DNA of 64,000 nucleotides from Carnobacterium_A sp047553015 (GCF_047553015.1 NZ_CP180212.1:434001-498000), one strand, 5' to 3'; positions 25,540 through 39,301 are shown, counted from the stretch's first letter. A program made the numbers and translations. The notes: generated from the sequence alone by a model not told the origin.

Positions 25540-26532
25540 TTAAAATAAACTCGTACTGTGCATGGGTTGAGCACGTTCGTTTGGATTGATGTAACTCATA
25601 GCATTATTAATAGCTGTAGGAGCTTCACCGAATCCGGTTGCAATGAGTTTTATTTTACCATCGTAAGTACAGATATCACCAGCAGCATAAATACCAGGAA
25701 CAGTGGTTTCCATTTTTGTGTTCACAACGATTTCGTTATGTGTTACGTCAAAACCCCAATTCTTCATAGGTCCAATAGAAGAGGTAAAACCATAATTAAC
25801 GAGAAAATCATCAATTGCTAGTATTTTTTCTTGGTCTCCACGGACTTCTTTCAAAGTGACGTGGCTTAAAGAGCTATCAGTCCCACTTAGAGACTCAGGA
25901 ACAAAGGGGGTCTTTATTTCAACACTGGATTTTTCAAGCAAAGAAACACTGTGTTCCAGTGCTCTGAATTTAGTGCGACGATGAATGAGGTAAACTTTTT
26001 TAGCGATAGGCTCTAGCGCTAAGGCCCAATCAACAGCGGAGTCTCCGCCCCCACAAATAGCAACGGTTCGGTTTTTAAACTGTTCAATATTATTCACGTA
26101 GTAGTGAAGAGTTTTGCCTTCATATTTTTCCGCCTGCTCAATTTCTAAACGTCGCGGTTGAAACGCACCATTTCCAGCGGTGATAATAATGGCTTTTGAA
26201 TAATGAGTAGCTTTATTAGTGTGTAATTCAAAAATCCCATCATGGTTTTTTTTGACAGCCAGTACTTCTTCTTCCAAGCAGATGGTTTGATCGAAGCGAG
26301 ACATTTGAACAGTTAGGTTGTCAATTAATTCCTGGGCACCAATGACGGGCATAGCAGCAATATCATAGATGTCTTTTTCAGGATAAAGCATAGATAACTG
26401 ACCACCAAGTTGGGGCAGACTTTCGATGATTTTGACTTTTGCATTTCGCATGCCGCCATAAAAAGCTGCAAACATGCCTGTAGGGCCACCACCAATAATG
26501 GTGATGTCAAATAATTCTTCAGTTGTTTTCAA
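25540..26532 (-). CDS. Ferredoxin--NADP reductase, thioredoxin-reductase-like type (YumC)
   Basis: 330-aa FAD/NAD(P)-dependent reductase. FAD-binding GGGPTGMFAAFYGGMR is at the N-terminus (about 14-29), NADPH-binding GGGDSAVDWALAL near 163, and the second FAD site GIYAAGDICTY near 283. It lacks the CxxC of thioredoxin reductases, which identifies the YumC-type ferredoxin/flavodoxin reductase. The start codon is TTG at 26532 with GGAGG seven nt upstream. Likely electron donor to flavodoxin/ferredoxin in biosynthesis. Monocistronic or with the pgpA-like gene 71 nt downstream. Confidence 0.92.
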   Translation of the reverse strand: MKTTEELFDITIIGGGPTGMFAAFYGGMRNAKVKIIESLPQLGGQLSMLYPEKDIYDIAAMPVIGAQELIDNLTVQMSRFDQTICLEEEVLAVKKNHDGIFELHTNKATHYSKAIIITAGNGAFQPRRLEIEQAEKYEGKTLHYYVNNIEQFKNRTVAICGGGDSAVDWALALEPIAKKVYLIHRRTKFRALEHSVSLLEKSSVEIKTPFVPESLSGTDSSLSHVTLKEVRGDQEKILAIDDFLVNYGFTSSIGPMKNWGFDVTHNEIVVNTKMETTVPGIYAAGDICTYDGKIKLIATGFGEAPTAINNAMSYINPNERAQPMHSTSLF

Positions 26533-26620
26533 GGTTATTCCTCCATCTAGTAATAAGTCTATCAGGTGTATTTTAGTATAACGTGAATTTTTTTGGATTC
26601 AATACTCTCAGATACAAATA

Positions 26621-26669
26621 AAAACATCTTTATTAGGAAGACTACCACTAGTCCACTAAAAGATGTTTT
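26621..26669 (-). terminator. Terminator of yuiD
   Basis: AAAACATCTTT / AAAGATGTTTT arms (minus strand reads into T-rich sequence). Confidence 0.75.
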
Positions 26670-26698
26670 AAGATGGTATCAGACCAAACGACATTTTT

Positions 26699-27199
26699 TT
26701 AGAATCCGATACTTTGTAAAATAGTTCTAACAGCAAAGGCAACACCAATACCTGTCAAAATTCCAAAAAAGACTTCAATTGGTTTATGGCCTAAGTATTC
26801 TTTCAAATGAGTTTCTTTTTGTAGGGGTTGTCTGCTATCCGGTTCTTGGGAAATTCTTAAAACTTTGCTGCTGAGATTTTGAAAATCAATGATTAAATGG
26901 TTCAGTAAGATTCCTTGTTCGCCACTTTGTCTACGAACACCCATTGAATCAAACATAACAATCATACCAAATGTACTTGCAATCGCTACAAAAGGCGAAC
27001 GAACTCCTTCTTGAAGAGCTAATGCCGTGATTAAAGCCGTCACAGATGCCGAGTGAGAACTAGGCATACCGCCAGTTGAAGTGGCTAATCCCCAAGTAGT
27101 TTTCCGTTGTAAAAGAAAGGCAACTGGAATTTTAATCAACTGTGCAAAGATAATCGCGGTTACAGCAGCGATAAGAGGAAAATTAGATAAAATTGCCAT
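26699..27199 (-). CDS. yuiD: Divergent PAP2 family protein (YuiD, DUF212)
   Basis: 166-aa membrane protein with about four hydrophobic segments. Characteristic DUF212 sequence is GGMPSSHSASVTAL (about 43-56), a variant of the PAP2 phosphatase motif, and FDSMGVRRQSGEQG (about 84-97). Its substrate is unknown; homologues are considered undecaprenyl- or lipid-phosphate phosphatase relatives. A good AAGGTGG site precedes the ATG. Confidence 0.9.
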   Translation of the reverse strand: MAILSNFPLIAAVTAIIFAQLIKIPVAFLLQRKTTWGLATSTGGMPSSHSASVTALITALALQEGVRSPFVAIASTFGMIVMFDSMGVRRQSGEQGILLNHLIIDFQNLSSKVLRISQEPDSRQPLQKETHLKEYLGHKPIEVFFGILTGIGVAFAVRTILQSIGF

Positions 27200-27433
27200 A
27201 ATGTACCACCTTTTTTAAGTAAAGCTTTTTTATTTTCTCTATCATACCATGAAAATAGAGTATGCTTAAGTTAAAAGAATTAAAAAATCATTTTTTTTGA
27301 TTCTAAATGAGGTTTAAAATGGTAAGTATAGAAAGAAGATTAAAATTAGTTCCTGTATTTGAATAAAATCATTGGTAAAAATGCAAATTGTTAAGTATGA
27401 TTAAGAAGTAAGTAAAAATAAGGAGGATACAAC

Positions 27434-27946
27434 ATGACTCAATTTTCTCAATTATCAAAAGAAGTAGCAGACAACGAAAAAGTAGCAACAATAAAAACAA
27501 CAATGGGTGACGTTAAAATTAAACTTTTCCCAGAGATAGCTCCTAAAACAGTTGAAAACTTTTTAGGCTTAGCAAAAAAAGGCTTTTACGATGGCGTTAT
27601 TTTTCACCGTGTCATTCCTGAATTCATGATTCAAGGTGGCGACCCATCAGGTACTGGAATGGGTGGAGAAAGCTTATGGGGAGATTCTTTTGAAGATGAA
27701 TTTTCAACAGAAGTTTTTAACTTGTACGGTACACTTTCAATGGCTAATGCTGGACCTAACACAAACGGAAGCCAATTCTTTATCGTGACAGCTCCAGATG
27801 GCACACCTTGGTTGGACTCTAAACACACTGTTTTTGGCCAAGTAATCGAAGGCATGGACGTGGTTGAGTCTATTCAAAACGTTAAACGTGGCCCTCAAGA
27901 CAAACCCGTTAATGATGTTGTAATCGAGACAATCGAATTAGCTTAA
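27434..27946 (+). CDS. ppiB: Peptidyl-prolyl cis-trans isomerase, cyclophilin type
   Basis: 170-aa cytoplasmic cyclophilin that isomerises Xaa-Pro bonds. Active-site sequences are present: FHRVIPEFMIQGGDPSGTG (catalytic Arg near 59, about 57-75), SMANAGPNTNGSQFFI and LDSKHTVFGQV. No signal peptide. The AAGGAGG site is 7 nt before the ATG. It is followed by a perfect terminator shared with the convergent small membrane gene. Confidence 0.95.
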   Translation: MTQFSQLSKEVADNEKVATIKTTMGDVKIKLFPEIAPKTVENFLGLAKKGFYDGVIFHRVIPEFMIQGGDPSGTGMGGESLWGDSFEDEFSTEVFNLYGTLSMANAGPNTNGSQFFIVTAPDGTPWLDSKHTVFGQVIEGMDVVESIQNVKRGPQDKPVNDVVIETIELA

Positions 27947-27956
27947 GTTCAAAACA

Positions 27957-27995
27957 AAAAAAACTCGTCGCATGAGGTGCGATGAGTTTTTTTTA
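27957..27995. terminator. Bidirectional terminator after ppiB
   Basis: Stem ACTCGTCGCA / TGCGATGAGT, TGAGG loop, eight T. Confidence 0.92.
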
Positions 27996-28175
27996 TTTTG
28001 ATTCAGTAAAATAACAAGCAGATCTGTAAGAAATAAAGAGCAATGAGAACCAATAGAGAAAACTAAAAAGAACCCCCAAGGCGTTAATTGGAAAGAGGAG
28101 TCCTACAGTAGGACTTAAAAGTCGGTCAAGAGCAATAAAGATTAAAATGGTTAGGACAGTTCGTTTTATAGGCAA
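27993..28175 (-). CDS. Small membrane protein of unknown function
   Basis: About 60 aa, from TTG 28175, chosen because GGAGG lies 8 nt upstream. Two hydrophobic segments (about 6-24 and 34-53) are separated by a short loop, with a Tyr/Arg/Ser/Cys-containing tail. I do not recognise a family. The good ribosome site and convergent terminator support it as a real gene. Confidence 0.55.
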   Translation of the reverse strand: MPIKRTVLTILIFIALDRLLSPTVGLLFPINALGVLFSFLYWFSLLFISYRSACYFTESK

Positions 28176-28365
28176 CAGTGAAACCTCCAATGGTAAAGAA
28201 TCAGTGTAGAAAATTAGTAGATGAGGATAGTATACACTATTTGGAGGATTCTCGCTCGATAATTCTATAAGCAGTTAAAGAAAAGGTACCACTAAAACAC
28301 AAAGACTCTTTTTGCTTTATTTTTTTGCTAGGTTAACTGTAAACGCCCTCATTTTTTAGGACTTA

Positions 28366-28374
28366 TGCTACAAT
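28366..28374 (+). promoter_or_regulatory. Extended -10 promoter of scrK
   Basis: TGCTACAAT about 40 nt before the start codon; no good -35. Confidence 0.55.
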
Positions 28375-28412
28375 AGAAGAGAAAATAAAAGTGAGAAGGG
28401 ACTGTTTAATGA

Positions 28413-29276
28413 ATGATTTATGGTGCAATTGAAGCAGGTGGAACAAAATTTGTTTGCGCAATAAGTGATGAACAAGGAGAATTAAAAGAGAAGATTAGTA
28501 TTCCAACAACAACGCCTGAAGAAACACTGGAACACGTGTTTAATTATTTTGATTCGTTCGAGTTAGCAGCGATAGGCATTGGGTCATTTGGTCCAATAGA
28601 TGTTAATCTAACCTCACCAACTTATGGATACGTAACAACAACGCCTAAAACAGCTTGGAAAAATGTTGATTTTTTGGGAGCTGTCAAAAAAAGATACGCT
28701 ATACCTGTAGGATGGACAACAGATGTTAATGCAGCAGCATTAGGAGAGGTGAAAAAAGGAGCAGCCATGGGCCTTTCGAGTTGCGTTTATCTAACAGTTG
28801 GTACGGGTATTGGTGGCGGAGCAGTTGTGAATGGAGAGTTATTATCTGGATATAGTCATCCAGAAATGGGACATATTATGGTTCGTTTGCATCCAGATGA
28901 AACGTTTAAAGGAACGTGTCCTTACCATGGAAATTGCCTAGAAGGTATTGCAGCAGGTCCAGCTATTGAGCAAAGATATGGAAAAAAAGGTCATGAATTA
29001 GCTGATGATCCAGCTGTTTGGGAAATGGAAGCTTACTATATTGCTCAAGCATTGGTAAATTATACATTAATTGTAAGTCCTGAAAGAATCGTCTTAGGTG
29101 GAGGGGTTATGAAGCAAGCACAACTTTTCCCATTAATCCGCCAAGAATTTGAAAAACTAATGGGCGGCTATGTCGAATTGCCACCACTAGAAGAATACAT
29201 TGTTCCGCCAGCTTTAGGAGATAATGCTGGGATTACGGGCTGTTTGTTGTTAGCAGCAAAACAATTAGCTAAGTGA
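28413..29276 (+). CDS. scrK: ROK family fructokinase
   Basis: 287-aa sugar kinase that makes fructose 6-phosphate. ATP-binding GAIEAGGTKFVCA is at the N-terminus (about 4-16). The catalytic Asp lies in WTTDVNAAALGE (near 105), followed by the phosphate loop VGTGIGGGAV. The ROK zinc site is HPEMGHIMV...CPYHGNCLEG (His and three Cys near 150-175). The length is typical of Bacillus/Lactococcus ScrK. It stands alone here, not with a sucrose operon, and pgi, its next metabolic step, is 2.4 kb downstream. Confidence 0.94.
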   Translation: MIYGAIEAGGTKFVCAISDEQGELKEKISIPTTTPEETLEHVFNYFDSFELAAIGIGSFGPIDVNLTSPTYGYVTTTPKTAWKNVDFLGAVKKRYAIPVGWTTDVNAAALGEVKKGAAMGLSSCVYLTVGTGIGGGAVVNGELLSGYSHPEMGHIMVRLHPDETFKGTCPYHGNCLEGIAAGPAIEQRYGKKGHELADDPAVWEMEAYYIAQALVNYTLIVSPERIVLGGGVMKQAQLFPLIRQEFEKLMGGYVELPPLEEYIVPPALGDNAGITGCLLLAAKQLAK

Positions 29277-29283
29277 GTAAATA

Positions 29284-29336
29284 AACGGACTCGATAAAAG
29301 CCACTTTTGAAGTGTTCCTTTATCGAGTCCGTTTTT
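29284..29336. terminator. Bidirectional terminator between scrK and patB
   Basis: Stem ACGGACTCGATAAA / TTTATCGAGTCCGT with T-run. Confidence 0.93.
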
Positions 29337-29340
29337 ATTT

Positions 29341-30513
29341 TTACTGTTGGAAAGCCACTTTAATTCGTTTTAGCCCTTCTTCGAGAAGTACTTTTGGAGT
29401 TGCAAAATTTAAGCGCATATACTGTGAGCCTCCTGGACCGTAGTCTGCACCAGCGTTTAAGGCGATTTTGCCTACATGGATAAAGTGATTCATCAATTCT
29501 TCGTCTGTTAAACCAAGACTAGAGCAATCAAACCAAAATAAATAGGTTCCTTGTGGTTTCATGTAGGGTACATCAGGCAGTTGTGTATCAAAAAAGTGAC
29601 AAACCATTGCCAGATTTTCCTCAAGCGTTGCCATCAATTGTTCTAACCAAGGGCCGCATTTAGCAAAAGCAGTCTCTGTTGCAACATAGCCAAACGTATT
29701 TAAGCAACTGTGTTCAATAGCTTCTTGGTAAAGATGAATTTGTTTGTAGAGTGTTGGGTTGTGGGCAAAAATCATAGCTAATTTTACACCTGCTATATTA
29801 AATGTCTTAGTTGCAGCAGAAAGGGTTAAAACAAAATCTTGGTAACTTGGATCTAAAGTAACTAAAGACGTAAATTGGAAAGGTGAAAAAATTAAGTCGG
29901 CATGTATTTCATCACTAATAATGAGTACGTGGTATTTTTTACAGAGTTCAGCTAAAGTTAAGAGTTCTTGTTTAGACCAAACACGTCCACCTGGATTTTG
30001 AGGATTACATAAAACAAATAGCTTCACTTCTTCTTCAACTAGTTTCTTTTCGATGTCTTCGAAATCCATTTTAAATTGGTTGTTCTCCAACAATAGTGTA
30101 GAACGAACACAGCGGCGTTTGTTTAATTCGATCATAGCTGAAAAAGGTGTGTAAACAGGATCGTGAATCATAATAGCGTCTTGTTCGTTGGTTAGCGCTT
30201 GAATAATAACGGCAATACTAGGGACAACCCCGGGTGCAAACAAAATAGCGTCTTTTGTTAACTCCATTTGATGATGTTCTTTTTGCCAGTGAATAATAGC
30301 ATCATAAAGAGTATCAGGAGGAGAAGTGTAGCCTAAAACACGAGTATCAAGAACCTCTTTTAATGAATCAAGTATGGGTTGTGGACTAGAAAAGTCCATA
30401 TCGGCTACCCACATAGGTAAAACTTCTTCACAACCGAATCGTTCATCTAAATTATTCCATTTAAGTCCTAAACTGTCTTTACGGTCGATAACGTCATCAA
30501 ACGAATAGTCCAT
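29341..30513 (-). CDS. patB: MalY/PatB family PLP-dependent C-S lyase / aminotransferase
   Basis: 390-aa fold-type I PLP enzyme. ATG 30513 (MDYSFDDVIDR) has GGGGAG seven nt upstream; the longer frame has none. Family landmarks: LPMWVADMDFSSP near 35-47, YTSPPDTLYDAI near 73, NPQNPGGRVW near 168, ISDEIHADL near 201, and the PLP lysine in LSAATKTFNIAG near 237. PatB cleaves cystathionine and other cysteine conjugates, giving volatile sulfur compounds. Monocistronic. Confidence 0.92.
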   Translation of the reverse strand: MDYSFDDVIDRKDSLGLKWNNLDERFGCEEVLPMWVADMDFSSPQPILDSLKEVLDTRVLGYTSPPDTLYDAIIHWQKEHHQMELTKDAILFAPGVVPSIAVIIQALTNEQDAIMIHDPVYTPFSAMIELNKRRCVRSTLLLENNQFKMDFEDIEKKLVEEEVKLFVLCNPQNPGGRVWSKQELLTLAELCKKYHVLIISDEIHADLIFSPFQFTSLVTLDPSYQDFVLTLSAATKTFNIAGVKLAMIFAHNPTLYKQIHLYQEAIEHSCLNTFGYVATETAFAKCGPWLEQLMATLEENLAMVCHFFDTQLPDVPYMKPQGTYLFWFDCSSLGLTDEELMNHFIHVGKIALNAGADYGPGGSQYMRLNFATPKVLLEEGLKRIKVAFQQ

Positions 30514-30729
30514 ATAAACACTCCCCTTGTCTTGTAATAAACTAAATTTGTTCATCTCTGTTCTAGTATACGTTAATAGAGATAGCGATCCCATAACTAT
30601 TTATCTTTCAGAAAAAAAGAATCAGGCTTTGAAAGCGAATACTATTTTCATAAATTTTATCGTTATGATACAATTAAGAAGCAAAGAAGTAGAAGGTTTT
30701 TATAACGGTATTAAAAATGAGGTGATCGG

Positions 30730-31107
30730 GTGGATTATAAAATTGGAATGATAGTTAAAGGGAGAATAACAGGTATTCAACCTTATGGTGCATTTGTTTC
30801 TTTGGATAAAGAGACTCAAGGATTAATTCATATCTCCGAATGCACGCATGGGTACGTTAAAAATCTAAATGATGTGCTAACTGTTGGAGACACAATGGAT
30901 ATTGTAATTTTAGATATTGATGAGTATACAAAGAAAATTAGCCTGTCATTAAGAGCACTAGAAGAGCAAAATCATTTCCAGTACCATTCTAAAAAAAGAA
31001 AATATCGTCAAGAAAAAACGGATCGTGATGGGTTTGATACGATTCGTGAGCTAATGCCGCATTGGATCAAAGAAGCTAAGGATGATGAAGCAAGACAAAT
31101 AAACTGA
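30730..31107 (+). CDS. cvfD: S1 domain RNA-binding regulatory protein CvfD (general stress protein 13, YugI-like)
   Basis: 125 aa, GTG start with GAGGTGAT just upstream. Residues 3-75 form an S1/OB domain (GMIVKGRITGIQPYGAFVSL, GLIHISECTHGYV, VLDIDEYTKKISLSLRAL). The tail is basic then acidic. CvfD/YugI is a ribosome-associated post-transcriptional regulator linked to stress and virulence in streptococci. Here it stands before a small Nudix-like gene. Confidence 0.9.
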   Translation: MDYKIGMIVKGRITGIQPYGAFVSLDKETQGLIHISECTHGYVKNLNDVLTVGDTMDIVILDIDEYTKKISLSLRALEEQNHFQYHSKKRKYRQEKTDRDGFDTIRELMPHWIKEAKDDEARQIN

Positions 31108-31193
31108 GTAAGATTTATTTGTTTTTTGTGCTGTATTAAAAATTCAACTAGTGACTAATTGGATTTAAAAACTTAAGCGTGAGGTGTTCGGAA

Positions 31194-31574
31194 ATGACAG
31201 AAAAACAACGGGTAGCTGGAACTATAATGACGCATAACCCAGAAGGTAAATACGTATTTCTAGTGAAGGAAGAAAATGAAAAAATTTCCTTTCCAGTAAC
31301 TCAGATTCTTGACACACAGACAGGGCTGGCGAGTATTTTAGAAGAATTAAAAAAACAGTTAGCTATTGATATCCAACATCTAAACTTATTTGAATTAACG
31401 AATGCAGTTGTTAACGGAATGAATATTCCCTTATTTGTCTTCGAAGTTGCAAACAAAGAGATACAAGTAAGCACGATTTTAAAAGAAAATTTAGCACATC
31501 TCTCTTTTGTTCAGTCAGCGACTTTAACAGAAGCTCTTGAAGAGTGGGAAATTACTGGTGTTCCACAATTTTAA
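31194..31574 (+). CDS. Hypothetical protein, possibly a degenerate Nudix-like fold
   Basis: 126 aa from ATG 31194, chosen because GAGGTG lies 7 nt upstream. The order of segments (VAGTIMTHNPEGKYVFLVKEE, then ISFPVTQILDTQTGLASILEELKKQL, then a beta-rich end) looks like a Nudix fold, but the GX5EX7REUXEEXGU box is missing, so no hydrolase activity is expected. I do not recognise a named family. It is probably cotranscribed with cvfD, 86 nt upstream. Confidence 0.6.
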   Translation: MTEKQRVAGTIMTHNPEGKYVFLVKEENEKISFPVTQILDTQTGLASILEELKKQLAIDIQHLNLFELTNAVVNGMNIPLFVFEVANKEIQVSTILKENLAHLSFVQSATLTEALEEWEITGVPQF

Positions 31575-31587
31575 AATAAGAATAAAA

Positions 31588-31621
31588 AACAGCATGCTAC
31601 GCTAAATCATGTTGTTTTTTT
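31588..31621 (+). terminator. Terminator of the cvfD transcript
   Basis: AACAGCATG / CATGTTGTT stem with a T-run. Confidence 0.75.
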
Positions 31622-31727
31622 CTTGCTATTTTCTTGCTATTTTTATAAAAAACTACTAAAGTTAAGAAAGTATCATAAATGAAGCAAGCAGGCATTTATA
31701 AATACATAAAATGATGGAGGGATTTAC

Positions 31728-33074
31728 ATGGGACACATTAAATTTGACTATTCAAAAATCGACAAATTTGTTCAAGCACATGAAATTTCAAATATGCAAC
31801 AGCAAGTGACTACTGCGGATCAAATGTTACGTAAGGGAACAGGTGCAGGAAGTGACTATTTAGGTTGGATTGACTTGCCTAAAAATTACGATAAAGAAGA
31901 ATTTTCTCGTATCAAAGCTGCAGCAGAAAAAATCCAGAATGATTCAGAAGTTTTAGTGGTTATTGGTATCGGTGGATCATACCTAGGTGCTAAAGCAGCA
32001 CTAGACTTTTTAAATCACTCATTCTATAACGTTCTTCCTAAAGAAGATAGAAAACAGCCACAAGTTTTCTTTGCGGGCAATAGTATTAGTTCAACCTATC
32101 TAAGTGATTTGATTGATGTTATTGGAGACAAAGATTTTTCTGTTAATATCATTTCAAAATCAGGTACAACAACAGAGCCAGCAATTGCGTTTCGTATTTT
32201 CAAAGAAATGTTAGAAAAGAAATATGGCAAAGACGAAGCTATAAAACGAATTTATGCAACAACAGATAAAGCAAAAGGTGCTTTAAAAGAAGAAGCTAAT
32301 GCACAAGGATATGAATCATTCATTATTCCAGACGATATCGGCGGACGTTTTTCAGTCTTAACAGCGGTAGGTTTATTGCCTATTGCAGCAAGTGGAGCAG
32401 ATATTGATGCTTTGATGCAAGGTGCAGCAGACGCAGTAGATGCTTTTAGTAGCGATAAATTAGAAGAAAACGAAGCGTATCAATATGCAGCTATTCGTAA
32501 CGCACTTTATCGTAAAGGCAAGACAACTGAGATATTGGTGAATTACGAACCGAACTTACAGTACTTCTCAGAGTGGTGGAAACAGTTATTTGGCGAATCA
32601 GAAGGAAAAGATCAAAAAGGTATTTTCCCAGCAAGTGCCAATTTCTCTACTGATTTACATTCTGTCGGTCAAACCATTCAAGACGGACAAAGAAATATCT
32701 TTGAAACAATCATTAAAGTGAATAAAGCCAAACACACGTTGGTTATTCCAACGACAGCTGATGACTTAGATGGATTAGGTTATTTACAAGGCAAAGAAAT
32801 TGACTTTGTTAATACGAAAGCTTTCCAAGGAACTTTACTGGCTCATACTGATGGAGATGTACCTAATTTACTGGTAACGATTCCTGAAACGGATGCATAC
32901 ACTTTAGGCTACTTGATGTACTTCTTCGAAATAGCAGTCGGTATTTCTGGATATTTAAATGGTGTAAATCCATTTGATCAACCAGGAGTAGAAGCTTATA
33001 AAAAGAATATGTTTGCTTTATTAGGTAAGCCTGGCTTTGAAGAATTAGCAAAAGAATTAAACGCACGTCTATAG
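31728..33074 (+). CDS. pgi: Glucose-6-phosphate isomerase
   Basis: 448-aa glycolytic enzyme interconverting glucose 6-phosphate and fructose 6-phosphate. The first signature is VVIGIGGSYLGAKAALDFL (about 73-91), and the second covers GESEGKDQKGIFPASANFSTDLHS (catalytic Glu near 290). His310 is in DLHS and Lys near 424. The length is typical for Firmicutes Pgi. GGAGGG precedes the ATG. It is followed by an unusually long hairpin. Confidence 0.97.
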   Translation: MGHIKFDYSKIDKFVQAHEISNMQQQVTTADQMLRKGTGAGSDYLGWIDLPKNYDKEEFSRIKAAAEKIQNDSEVLVVIGIGGSYLGAKAALDFLNHSFYNVLPKEDRKQPQVFFAGNSISSTYLSDLIDVIGDKDFSVNIISKSGTTTEPAIAFRIFKEMLEKKYGKDEAIKRIYATTDKAKGALKEEANAQGYESFIIPDDIGGRFSVLTAVGLLPIAASGADIDALMQGAADAVDAFSSDKLEENEAYQYAAIRNALYRKGKTTEILVNYEPNLQYFSEWWKQLFGESEGKDQKGIFPASANFSTDLHSVGQTIQDGQRNIFETIIKVNKAKHTLVIPTTADDLDGLGYLQGKEIDFVNTKAFQGTLLAHTDGDVPNLLVTIPETDAYTLGYLMYFFEIAVGISGYLNGVNPFDQPGVEAYKKNMFALLGKPGFEELAKELNARL

Positions 33075-33091
33075 ACCAATCAATCAATCTA

Positions 33092-33176
33092 GATCCTGAC
33101 AACGTGCAGCCGAAGCAAGCAATAATTAAGTTAGTCATTGCTTGCTTTGACTGCACCGATAATCAGGATTCTTTTG
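33092..33176 (+). terminator. Long imperfect hairpin downstream of pgi
   Basis: Nested arms: ATCCTGA/TCAGGAT, GTGCAG/CTGCAC and AAGCAAGCAAT/ATTGCTTGCTT, with internal loops, then TTTT. It acts as terminator and possibly as a stable 3' end. Confidence 0.8.
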
Positions 33177-33185
33177 TTTTTTTAA

Positions 33186-33215
33186 TTGAAGAGAAGAGAC
33201 TTACTACTATATAAT
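33186..33215 (+). promoter_or_regulatory. Promoter of the GNAT acetyltransferase gene
   Basis: TTGAAG, 18-nt spacer, perfect TATAAT (33210-33215). Confidence 0.7.
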
Positions 33216-33233
33216 AGATTGGAAGTGAAAATT

Positions 33234-33773
33234 ATGATTAGAAAGTTAGTTGTGGAAAAAGCTGGGCTAAACGATGAATCAGTGATTAAAGATATACTAA
33301 AACAAGCTGCGCAGTGGTTACAAGCAAAAGGCTCAAATCAATGGAGTGGGATTTTAAAAGGTGAAGATAGACACAATACTGCGCAAGCTATTGAACGCGG
33401 AGAAGTTTTTATAGGTAAAATAGGCGATCAAGTAGCTGGACTATTTGTTTTATGGAATCAACAAAGTGAATGGGATGAAGAATTTTGGGGTAAAGATTCA
33501 AGTGATGACTATCTGTATTTGCATCGCCTAACCGTTCAACGCAATTTTTCAAATCAAGGTATAGCAAAGCAACTCCTATTTGAAGCAAAACACTATGCTA
33601 AAAATAAAGGGAATTCAGCAATACGTCTAGACTGCATAGCAGATAATGCTTACTTAAATGCCTTATATCAAAATGCCGGATTTACTTTTGTTGGAAAGAA
33701 AGTAGATAGGATAGCAGATGGTGAAAAAAAAGATTTTCATCTCTATCAATGCGATCTGGATTCATTTAACTAA
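33234..33773 (+). CDS. GNAT family N-acetyltransferase
   Basis: 179 aa from ATG 33234, chosen for the GGAAGTG site 7 nt upstream. Acetyl-CoA-binding motif A is LHRLTVQRNFSNQGIAKQLLFEA (about 101-123), with Q-x-x-G-I-A. Motif B is AIRLDCIADNAYLNALYQNAGF (near 138-159). Substrate unknown. The last gene before the rRNA operon. Confidence 0.88.
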   Translation: MIRKLVVEKAGLNDESVIKDILKQAAQWLQAKGSNQWSGILKGEDRHNTAQAIERGEVFIGKIGDQVAGLFVLWNQQSEWDEEFWGKDSSDDYLYLHRLTVQRNFSNQGIAKQLLFEAKHYAKNKGNSAIRLDCIADNAYLNALYQNAGFTFVGKKVDRIADGEKKDFHLYQCDLDSFN

Positions 33774-33913
33774 AAGATTCGCTAAAAAAAGAAAAAAAGT
33801 TGCTTTTCTATTGACCAATATTAATAAACTTGTTATATTAATAGACGTTGCTACACAAGTTGCGCAATTAAATAATGAAACAAAGTGTTAAAGAAAAAAC
33901 ATGTATTATGTGC

Positions 33914-33943
33914 TTGACAATGAATAACCATTCATGATAATAT
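33914..33943 (+). promoter_or_regulatory. rrn operon promoter P1
   Basis: TTGACA (33914-33919), 18-nt spacer, TAATAT (33938-33943). Confidence 0.75.
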
Positions 33944-34015
33944 ATTGAAGTCGTGTTGAACGAGGAAAACACTATTGAATAATTATACATTAATAAAAAA
34001 AGTTATTTTAAAGTG

Positions 34016-34044
34016 TTGACAAATTAAATGGCTTCTGGTAATAT
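34016..34044 (+). promoter_or_regulatory. rrn operon promoter P2
   Basis: TTGACA (34016-34021), 17-nt spacer, TAATAT (34039-34044). The rRNA leader downstream is almost identical to that at 63.7 kb. Confidence 0.88.
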
Positions 34045-34242
34045 TTAGAAGTTGTCAAAACGACAACGCAATCAAATTAGACCTTTGAAAACTGAACAAA
34101 GTAAAACAATAAACTGTGAACGGCGGTTCGGCCAAGGGTCGAACCAAAAGAAACAAAGTGAATAATTATTCGCTAGCAAGTCATTTTAATGAGCTTCAAG
34201 CATCGTTAAAAAGCGAAACAATCCTAACGGGTTGCTTCAACT
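34045..34242 (+). other. 16S rRNA leader with antitermination and RNase III processing sequences
   Basis: It holds a GTTGTC/GACAAC hairpin, a boxA-like CTTTGAAAACTGAAC (about 34083-34097), and a strand (34088-34109) complementary to 35826-35847 after the 16S gene. Together they form the double-stranded stalk for RNase III. Confidence 0.75.
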
Positions 34243-38921
<4,679 letters not shown>

Positions 38922-39010
38922 ATTTTTAAACGATGAAGAAACGGTTTTATTGTCTTATAGTTAAACACTATCCAGTTTTGAGAGAACAACGTTCTCTTGT
39001 AACTAAAAGA

Positions 39011-39129
39011 TGTGTGGTGGCGATGGCAAGAAGGTCACACCTGTTCCCATGCCGAACACAGTAGTTAAGCTTCTTAGCGCCGATGGTAGTGAAGGGTTTC
39101 CCTTTGTGAGAGTAGGACGCTGCCGCGCA
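39011..39129 (+). rRNA. rrf: 5S ribosomal RNA
   Basis: TGTGTGGTGGCGATGG start, internal CCCATGCCGAACACAG, and a 3' end that pairs with the 5' end (CTGCCGCGCA). About 119 nt. Confidence 0.95.
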
Positions 39130-39151
39130 TCTAATAGTTATTTTTTCATAT

Positions 39152-39227
39152 GGAGGTTTAGCTCAGCTGGGAGAGCATCTGCCTTACAAGCAGAGGGTCG
39201 GCGGTTCGATCCCGTCAACCTCCACCA
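39152..39227 (+). tRNA. tRNA-Val (TAC)
   Basis: Anticodon loop CTTACAA; acceptor GGAGGTT/AACCTCC; CCA is encoded. First of 26 tRNA genes behind the 5S gene. Confidence 0.95.
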
Positions 39228-39228
39228 T

Positions 39229-39301
39229 GAGTCATTAGCTCAGTTGGTAGAGCATCTGACTTTTAATCAGAGGGTCGCAGGTTCGAATCCTGCATGACTC
39301 A
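39229..39301 (+). tRNA. tRNA-Lys (TTT)
   Basis: Anticodon loop CTTTTAA; acceptor GAGTCAT/ATGACTC; CCA not encoded. Confidence 0.95.
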
